DNA from: Gavia stellata
Lineage: Eukaryota > Chordata > Aves > Gaviiformes > Gaviidae
Assembly (NCBI RefSeq): GCF_030936135.1
Contig: NC_082597.1
Span: forward strand, 43,221,095-43,285,094
DNA length: 64,000 bases
Reading direction: 5' to 3'
Part shown: positions 59,201 through 64,000 of the stretch, piece by piece
Layout of the letters: each line of letters opens with the position of its first letter
Position numbering within the stretch: position 1 is the stretch's first letter
Translations under genes and position numbers: made by a program
The notes under the pieces: model-generated
What the model was told of the DNA's origin: nothing
Database searches by the model: none
Seen by the model: only the letters and a program-made list of their open reading frames with translations

Positions 59201-61665
59201 ATCAGTTACCCCATTTATGCAGGTATACATACCGAGAATTGAAGCCACTTCATCCAAAGAAATAGTAGTTTTTTCTGTTGACAATGGATAACTTGGATAG
59301 CGAGCTAGAAACTTTTGGCACAAGAGTCCTAAGCTTTTCTGTTTTCTGCTGGGCCTCTGTTTTTCAAATTCATCAACCGTGCTGTCGTCTACCATATCAT
59401 ACTGTTAAAAAATAAATGTTAACCCTTTAGTGCAGAGCTTTAGAAGCAAGGCATAGCCAAGTGAGGCCTATTTCAGATGGTAGCAATATTTAAGCTCAGA
59501 CTTTCTAAAAAGGAAAAAAACATGGACTCCTTGCAAGTGCAGAGCCCTTGGGTGACACACTTTTGCTTGCAAGCTCTTTCTAATTCATCACACAAGAAAT
59601 CTACAGAAAAACTTTTACCTGCGAGATCATAAAATAATGATTATGCATAAGGAAATAAAACAGTAAGACCAAACACCCAAGACTAGCAGATGGTAAAATC
59701 CTACTTGGAAGCAATATTTCTTTTTGAGAGGAGGAGGAATATTCCCTCAAACACCTCCGGCTCTAATAAACTAGAAGATGTACAAGCCATAAAAGAGTTC
59801 CTCTTTCAAGATATTTTACTGCCCTTTACAGTGCCTCTATAACTTTAAGAAAATGGGAGTTGGGGGAGGCGGGGGGCATGATGCTAAGAAACTATAAAAG
59901 GCACCACGCAGTCTCTGAACCTTAAACTCAGTCAAGCTGTTAGCTTAAGTGAACTCTGTAGAATAGCCTGAATATGGTCTTTCTGTCCCTGAAGGGAAAA
60001 AACAACCCAACAAAACTGTGATGGTAAGACTGTATGAAAAGCTATGTTTATTTATTATAAAATGAGAAAGATGGAGGATTTTTCTGCAATGGTAACTTTG
60101 GGGTTTTGCTTTTGTGTTAAGAAAAAAAAAAATCTTGCCCTCTGGCAAAGAAAAGCTGAGAGTGGTGGCAGCTGTTGAAACCCGAGTTTCCTTGCTTATG
60201 AGATCTTAACTGTACTTTGCTCGTTGTGACTAAGTGACCTTGTGGCAGGCTGTTGCTCTGATTTAATTCTTTGCGTTTTATATGGTATGGAAATAGTAGT
60301 ATTCTTTCAGTAACATTTTTACATCTTTTGTAAGTTAACTTTCTGTGTGGTGAAAATTATTGCTTAAGTTTTACTAACTAGAAAATTTTTGAACCCTTTA
60401 TAGTAGCCACCCCAAAAATGCTATATGATCTTAGCAGGCTTGGAGTGGTAATGAACTAACCTTTAACACTGACTATTTTTTACTTACTGGAAGCTATTTT
60501 AGGAATTATCTTTACAGAACTGTTTGTTCCTTTATGATGATCTAAACTGGAGAATTTTCCAGACTACTGTCACTGTAGATGCTGTAAAATCTACATTTGT
60601 AGAGTGATCTGTACTTATTGAATGATGCTTCTCAGTAGGAGGACCCCAGCACTATATTCCTCTCACTGAAATCACCAAGGAAGGATATTCTACAAAAAAT
60701 AATCCAGGAGAAGGAAAGCAGGGGTTGGAACAAAAAAAAAGTCTGACAGAAGAAAACTGTAATAATGCTTATTATGCCCTGACATCACCCTCTCCACGGA
60801 TGTACTTCCTAAAGTGAGACAGGGATCAGGCCCTACACTACCTGAGTCTTGACAAGTAAAAATCTTCCAAACACTTTACCATGCTGTCTGACTACTAGTT
60901 TGGGGGCTGGGATGGAAAAGGGGAGACAGGTTTTAACTGACCACTCTGCGGGGCTACTGTGGACAAGGTATAAGATTTCCAAAGTATGTTGAAAAATATG
61001 CCCTCACCATTGTTGAAATGCTTTTGAAAATGCTGCCTGTCTATTTAAAATGATCTGGCAATTTTCTTTCTAATGTGATTCAGAAAATAGCATCAGAAGT
61101 ACTTAAGTTGGGGAAAATAACACATTTAAGCTCTACTTCCTCCACTATTCTTTTAAGTAATATTCAGGCTCTTGAGGGGTCTCAGGTCAGTTACTAGTAA
61201 GACAGTTACTTTTAGTCTTTGAAAGTCCTGCTGCTAAGCCAGTGCTGCATAGGCAACCGTCCTTGGGAATGTTTTATGATTCTGCAGTTTTCCATAGGGA
61301 GGAAAGGACCATTGGAATAAAACTGAGGCACAACTTAAGGAAGGTCTGAGACCTAACTGAATATAACGTAATTGTGTTCTGAGTCTCACCTGTAATGAAT
61401 CAGGTGTGTCGCTCTGCTTACTGTTTTCTATGGGTCTGAAGAGCTCTTTCTTCTTTTCCCTGTCCCTCATGTCAGGGCTAGCAGCACTAACAAGCATCTT
61501 CAGGTTAGCAGTAGGGGTCCAGGGATCAGGCTGAGGTCTGTCAACAAGCTTAACAGGTGTAATTGGATTTCTTTCCGGGGTGCAACCTTTTTGCTTTGAT
61601 AAATCAACTGGTTCATTCTTAATGGGAGTCTTTGGGGCCATCCTGGATCGATCAAATATGTTTTC
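44060..61665 (-). CDS. E2F7: E2F7, atypical E2F transcription factor (11 coding exons, 5' incomplete)
   Basis: E2F7 binds E2F sites without a DP partner through two tandem winged-helix domains and represses G1/S genes; this is known for the family. Joining the exons listed separately gives 2,700 bp in one frame: 899 residues plus a TAA stop, ten introns all GT-AG, every codon phase matching across junctions. Numbering residues from the first visible one, a PVDLS motif lies at 19-23, DNA-binding domain 1 at about 112-181 ([14 protein letters not shown], then a WHG end), domain 2 at about 249-334 ([15 protein letters not shown], then [13 protein letters not shown] and KWIG), then a long poorly conserved Ser/Pro-rich C-terminal region. 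Matches to my memory of human E2F7 (911 residues) run through every exon and exclude E2F8. The initiator exon is outside the window, so the start is unknown. Confidence -1.
44237..45590 (-). other. E2F7 intron between exons 12 and 13
   Basis: AT-rich intron with canonical ends. The only structure seen is an 18-bp perfect direct repeat (ATTCCTGTAAGATTTTTA) at 45,309-45,326 and 45,337-45,354, period 28. No exon or mobile element recognised. Confidence -1.
45591..46015 (-). CDS. E2F7: E2F7 coding exon 12
   Basis: 425 bp. The acceptor is CTTTGGTTTAG and the donor GCAG/GTAAGA. It encodes [13 protein letters not shown], then [26 protein letters not shown] and [16 protein letters not shown]. Human counterparts are GLNGFNVLLSGSQ, LPSFSVPCMVLPS, LVGPTAVVNPK and SPVYVGHPVSVVKLQQ. 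Confidence -1.
46016..47842 (-). other. E2F7 intron between exons 11 and 12 (contains a solo LTR)
   Basis: One third of this intron is the LTR at 46,430-47,024. The rest (46,016-46,429 and 47,025-47,842) is unremarkable AT-rich intron without coding signal. Confidence -1.
46430..47024 (+). mobile_element. Solo LTR of an avian ERV-L-type endogenous retrovirus
   Basis: 595 bp from TGTGCTAG to CCACGACA, flanked on both sides by the identical pentamer ATAAG (46,425-46,429 and 47,025-47,029), a 5-bp target duplication. Its ends agree with the abundant avian ERV-L LTR type as I remember it. A TATAAA at 46,706-46,711 marks a probable LTR promoter on the plus strand, so transcription from it would run antisense to E2F7. 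No internal viral sequence is next to it; recombination between two LTRs probably removed the provirus. Confidence -1.
47843..48113 (-). CDS. E2F7: E2F7 coding exon 11
   Basis: 271 bp. The acceptor is TTTTTTTGCTTAG and the donor GCTG/GTAAGG. It has no ATG-opened frame. It encodes an acidic, Ser/Pro-rich segment ([11 protein letters not shown] to [20 protein letters not shown]) ending [15 protein letters not shown]; human ends PSLLQYLCVQSPAG. Weakly conserved except at the 3' end. Confidence -1.
48114..48992 (-). other. E2F7 intron between exons 10 and 11
   Basis: 879 bp, canonical ends, no repeat, exon or RNA gene seen. Confidence -1.
48993..49512 (-). CDS. E2F7: E2F7 coding exon 10 (large C-terminal region exon)
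   Basis: 520 bp. The acceptor is CTTTTTTTTTAG and the donor CAAG/GTAAAT. It encodes [10 protein letters not shown], then [31 protein letters not shown] and [10 protein letters not shown]. Landmarks shared with human are the CVNPL string, SLFMLYGSLQE and PLSLVMPK. The rest is rich in Ser, Pro and Ala and has diverged. Confidence -1.
49513..50122 (-). other. E2F7 intron between exons 9 and 10
   Basis: 610 bp, canonical ends with a run of nine T before the AG. Nothing else seen. Confidence -1.
50123..50207 (-). CDS. E2F7: E2F7 coding exon 9 (small)
   Basis: 85 bp. The acceptor is TTTGTTCTTTCAG and the donor CTAG/GTGGGT. It encodes a short segment ending [13 protein letters not shown] plus a split arginine, corresponding to human LAAVYRQKIEDNSQ. 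Its phases (in 1 base, out 2 bases) are the only ones that connect exons 8 and 10. Confidence -1.
50208..50851 (-). other. E2F7 intron between exons 8 and 9
   Basis: 644 bp, AT-rich, canonical ends, nothing else seen. Confidence -1.
50852..51046 (-). CDS. E2F7: E2F7 coding exon 8
   Basis: 195 bp with acceptor TTATGTTCCTACAG and donor CAAG/GTAACT. No ATG opens this frame, so an ATG-based ORF search misses it. The 5' half ([20 protein letters not shown]) does not align to what I recall of human. The 3' half ([14 protein letters not shown], then [17 protein letters not shown]) matches human KQKLARHGSFNTVQ and RKVNSEPSSPYREEQG. Confidence -1.
51047..51879 (-). other. E2F7 intron between exons 7 and 8
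   Basis: 833 bp, canonical ends, no repeat or exon seen. Confidence -1.
51880..52017 (-). CDS. E2F7: E2F7 coding exon 7 (second half of DNA-binding domain 2)
   Basis: 138 bp. Splicing at TTAG/CAAAG completes threonine (A/CA), giving the conserved KFKTKVRR string. It encodes [20 protein letters not shown] and [20 protein letters not shown], the recognition helix and strands of domain 2. It ends in one base of an aspartate codon at ACCG/GTAACT. Confidence -1.
52018..53070 (-). other. E2F7 intron between exons 6 and 7
   Basis: 1,053 bp separating the two halves of DNA-binding domain 2. AT-rich, no recognisable element. Confidence -1.
53071..53229 (-). CDS. E2F7: E2F7 coding exon 6 (first half of DNA-binding domain 2)
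   Basis: 159 bp. It takes two bases from the split alanine codon and leaves one base (A) of a threonine codon. The acceptor is TTGTAACACAG and the donor AAAA/GTAAGC. It encodes [20 protein letters not shown], then [16 protein letters not shown] and DHSKFK, the N-terminal helices of winged-helix domain 2, almost identical to human. Confidence -1.
53230..53882 (-). other. E2F7 intron between exons 5 and 6
   Basis: 653 bp, canonical ends, no recognisable element. Confidence -1.
53883..54167 (-). CDS. E2F7: E2F7 coding exon 5 (second half of DNA-binding domain 1 and linker)
   Basis: 285 bp. It completes the split glycine (G/GA) and ends with one base of an alanine codon; the donor is TCTG/GTAAGA. 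It begins [20 protein letters not shown], the recognition helix of domain 1, followed by [13 protein letters not shown], where human has NQYGWHG. The remainder is a charged linker ending DFSEPDCTS. The 3' splice site upstream has an unusual pyrimidine tract of ten consecutive C (minus strand). Confidence -1.
55144..58190 (-). mobile_element. CR1 LINE, nearly full ORF2 and 3' end, 5'-truncated
   Basis: The 3' end carries three or more GATTCTGT-type octamers (55,144-55,170), the CR1 hallmark. The body encodes endonuclease and reverse transcriptase. The element stops in the N-terminal part of ORF2 near 58,190 without ORF1 or 5'UTR, a usual 5' truncation from target-primed reverse transcription. 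It lies in the same orientation as E2F7. It is clearly younger than the other copies because only one nonsense codon interrupts about 950 codons. An A/C-rich low-complexity block (55,213-55,335, plus strand) replaces part of the 3'UTR. Confidence -1.
55213..55335. repeat. A-rich and CAA/CCA low-complexity block in the CR1 3'UTR
   Basis: On the plus strand, runs of 10-14 A separated by C or CCC pass into CAA, CCA and ACC-type repeats. The sister CR1 copies have ordinary 3'UTR sequence here, so it expanded after or during this insertion. Homopolymers make the exact length uncertain. Confidence -1.
55338..58199 (-). pseudogene. CR1 ORF2 (endonuclease-reverse transcriptase) with a single in-frame stop
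   Basis: An uninterrupted frame of 802 codons runs from about 58,199 to a TAG at 55,791-55,793. The same frame then continues for about 150 codons to the natural end at 55,338. The endonuclease shows SNARSM, ITETWW (about residue 63), GDFNLPD (168) and SDH (236). The reverse transcriptase shows YLDFSKAFD (599), [10 protein letters not shown] (657) and the catalytic FADD (687). The sister copy at 28,676 has TAC (Tyr) where this copy has the stop. The first visible codons lie at the truncation, and the first Met is at residue 21. Confidence -1.
59233..59401 (-). CDS. E2F7: E2F7 coding exon 4 (first half of DNA-binding domain 1)
   Basis: 169 bp, starting in phase 0 and ending with one base (G) of a split glycine codon. 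The acceptor is TTTTTTAACAG before TATGAT and the donor CTCG/GTATGT. It encodes [19 protein letters not shown] and the following LARYPSYP and TTISLDEVA, the first helices of winged-helix domain 1. Confidence -1.
59402..61389 (-). other. E2F7 intron between exons 3 and 4
   Basis: 1,988 bp, AT-rich. It contains a G-rich run on the plus strand (59,855-59,876: GGG, GGGGG and GGGGGG separated by 4 bases) that could form a quadruplex. No other structure seen. Confidence -1.
61390..61665 (-). CDS. E2F7: E2F7 coding exon 3 (N-terminal region)
   Basis: 276 bp, phase 0 to phase 0, 92 residues. The acceptor reads TTTTTAATAG before GAAAAC and the donor CAG/GTGAGA. It encodes ENIF, then [11 protein letters not shown], a PVDLS motif and [16 protein letters not shown], closely matching human E2F7. 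In human the residues before this exon end in K, so the KEN degron (KENIF) is divided by the intron, with only EN visible here. PVDLS fits the PxDLS consensus for binding the co-repressor CtBP. Confidence -1.
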
Positions 61666-64000
61666 CTATTAAAAACAAAGTTCTTTAGACACAACAGGAA
61701 AGAAAACAGTCCAACAACCAATTTCATAGTTCTTATGAAGGTAGTTGTAGTGACTCATGCCTTAGCATTCATAGATATATTTAGCACAGTTTTTCTGCCT
61801 TTGTTGAAAGCGGTAAAATACTCTACATGCTACTGTACTGGAGACAGTATATATGAGATATTGCCCTGAATTACAGAACCTGAAGTCAACCAGTCAAACT
61901 TATGGCCTATTAGGCTTTTAAACTCTGACTGTTATTACAAGACAGCATTCACCCATGAACATAAATCACCAAATTGGATCGAAACTGAAATAATGCATTG
62001 ATGACGTTACACTTGCCAAGAAAACACATTGTTCTGCTTGAAAGGTCCCTAATGAAAAGCCATGCTGGGGATGCAGCTCAGACTGTCATAAAATGTCAAA
62101 CTAAAATGAATGTAACTTCATGTGCAAGCAAAGCAAGCTTTGCATCTGCATTATCTGCTGCTCGAAACAACGAAGAAAATCTCCATAACTATTCCTTGAT
62201 TACAGTTAAGAGCTGCTAGAAGGAAAAGCCTAATTCATCAGCTGATTTTTATCATTTTTTGAATGAAGCTCAAGTCCCTCCAGTCCCTAGCTGCAATCAA
62301 ACTTTTTTTGTATTTCATCATTGGGTCCAATTTTACCCCTTCCTCTTACTGCAAGAATTATCACTGCAGATCAACTATTTCAAGGGACTGACCAAAGTAA
62401 GCATCAATGGTATCCTTGAGCTGAGAGATCTGTTTCTGAGGAACAACAGACACTACTTCACTCTAGCCTGTTAGTGCAAATAGCTCATGAAGACTAAAGG
62501 AATGAAGTAGACAAGATGCCATACTGGCTTTCTTTGCAGGATATCAAAAACTGAGGTCCAGGTATACTAAGTCTGGCACAGAGCAGGACTTCCAGAAATG
62601 CCCATGCAGAAAGTTGTACTGTTTCTTTTTTGCCCAGGGAGACCAGCGGTTCTGTTCTTAGATAGTCCAGCTATCACTTAATTTTCCTCAATACCCTACA
62701 AAAAGGACACCGTGTTTTTTGGAACTCTAGCTAATATTGCTCAGTGGTTTCTAGATTTAGTCCCTTGAAACGATTGTATGCACCTTGAGTGAAGTGAAAA
62801 GAAAGCAAAGTGGACAGATCATAATCAGAAAGCTAGCAGAGCTTATAACTTGCTGCAATTGGGAGTGAAGCCTTTTGAACCACAGCAAACTGCTTTTAAA
62901 CTATGAATCAGGCTTGAAGTTGTTACCTCTTCAGTCTAGCTGTGGCTTTTTTGGTGTTGGTCTCAAACTGAGCAAGTCTTCCTGCTCAGACTAAGATTAC
63001 CACTTCATTTTTTCAAAGTGAGTTTTAAAAATCTAACATGACAACTTTGAGGCTGGTTATTGTTATTTTGTGCTGCAAGAAGTACAATTCTGAAATGGAA
63101 TATAGCCTGAATGAAAACGTTAAATTACTATTGATTTGCTGTAAGAACTTTCCCAGGTTAAGTTTTGCCTTTTCTTTGGAGCAATTCAGCTATCACTAAC
63201 TGATATAGATTATTTAAATAGGTGATTGCAAATATGATCTTATCAGGTACTGTCTAGCTAGAAAGAACTTCTACTAACAACTGAAGCTGGCTTTTAGTAG
63301 AGTAGTTCTGTAGCATTCAAACTGGAAATTAAATTGGCACATCAAAAGCATTGCGCTCTGAGCACTGATGAAGAACGTTTCTTCATACACTTGTGAATTA
63401 CCCAAAAGGATGTAATAAATAATATCCTTTTACAATTAACGGTTAGCCAGTTGTTACTTACTACACTGTAATAAAGAGGGGTCAATTTACAGGCCATGGT
63501 ACTTCTTGGAATATATGTTCACATAGTATTGGCACTCAATATATTCTTGCAATTTCACATTTGGCAGTGAATCAACACTTAATCCATAATGGAGAAAGTC
63601 TGCCTTCCCCTCAAGTTCCTGTTCACTATGGCTGGTGCTAATGGAACTGCAGTGAGGGCAGCTGACGCAACCTGCTGTTCTACTATCTCAAGTTTTCATG
63701 TTTGTGCAAATATCACAATGAAAAAAGTAGTGGCACTAATGAGAAGCACATGTCTGCTATCAACCTTTCAGATCTTTATTTCCCGAATGTCATAACTGCC
63801 TACTAAGGTAAGAAATGCTTTTAGCCCTTCTCCCTTTTTTTCAGTAGCTGCAATGCTCTATGAACTCCTACCGGTATTCCACAAAACTGCAAGGGCAGTT
63901 GGTAAAGTATGGGATTCACCTTGATCCAAGCACAGACGGCTTACAAATCCAAGAGGACACAAAAGGCTGGCTTAATGACCTTAGTATGTAAGCAGGAATT
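61666..64000 (-). other. E2F7 intron upstream of exon 3 (partial)
   Basis: I searched both strands for the first coding exon (in human it ends just before ENIF) and for a CpG-rich promoter and found neither, so the intron extends beyond the window. AT-rich, no recognisable repeat. Confidence -1.

Larger units (their letters stand above)
54168..59232 (-). other. E2F7 intron between exons 4 and 5 (contains a 3-kb CR1)
   Basis: 5,065 bp, the longest fully visible intron, of which about 60% is the CR1 at 55,144-58,190. The flanks 54,168-55,143 and 58,191-59,232 show no further element. The first bases upstream of exon 5 contain a run of ten C (minus strand) inside the acceptor's pyrimidine tract. 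Confidence -1.

Noticed and set aside
61666..64000. Search for the E2F7 first coding exon and promoter
   Set aside because: No match to the expected N-terminal sequence and no CpG island; a donor-like site near 63,920 (minus strand) follows sequence unlike E2F7.
1..64000. CRISPR arrays, operons, tRNA or rRNA genes, microRNA hairpins
   Set aside because: None recognised; the window is vertebrate nuclear DNA and prokaryotic features are not expected.

Overview
This is vertebrate nuclear DNA, almost certainly from a bird and probably a non-galliform (neoavian) one. It holds one recognisable cellular gene, split into many small exons with canonical GT-AG junctions. Several CR1 LINEs carry the bird-type 3' octamer ends (ATTCTATG/ATTCTGTG). 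A solo LTR matches the common avian ERV-L type that begins TGTGCTAGTTTTGG and ends AAACCACGACA. The species cannot be told from this window.

The right third (about 41,030-61,665, minus strand) is E2F7, an atypical E2F transcriptional repressor with two DNA-binding domains. I assembled eleven coding exons by hand, corresponding to human exons 3-13. They total 2,700 bp in one continuous frame, 899 residues plus stop. The first coding exon (about 30 codons in the human protein) and the promoter lie beyond base 64,000. The stop is at 44,060-44,062. A 3'UTR of about 3 kb follows, with a likely poly(A) signal at 41,029-41,034, two 8-mer miR-26 sites and two 8-mer miR-29 sites.

Two mobile elements sit in E2F7 introns. 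One is a nearly complete CR1 ORF2 (endonuclease and reverse transcriptase intact apart from one nonsense codon) in the same orientation as the gene, between the exons that encode the two halves of DNA-binding domain 1. The other is a 595-bp solo ERV-L-type LTR with a perfect 5-bp target duplication, in the intron between exons 11 and 12.

The left two thirds (1 to about 41,000) show no protein-coding gene that I can support. From the human gene order (CSRP2 lies downstream of E2F7) this is probably the E2F7-CSRP2 intergenic interval. It contains a very decayed CR1 of about 1.9 kb (13,115-15,035), an ancient tRNA-type SINE fossil (about 21,945-22,140), a pair of younger CR1 copies (28,676-29,998 and 30,886-31,482), a CR1 of a different subfamily on the opposite strand (37,622-38,510), a perfect 28-bp palindrome centred on a kappaB-type site, and several AT-rich stretches that look like conserved non-coding elements. 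I found no RNA gene, CRISPR array or novel gene system. The more useful observations are the E2F7 gene model, its miRNA sites, and the structure of the retroelements.
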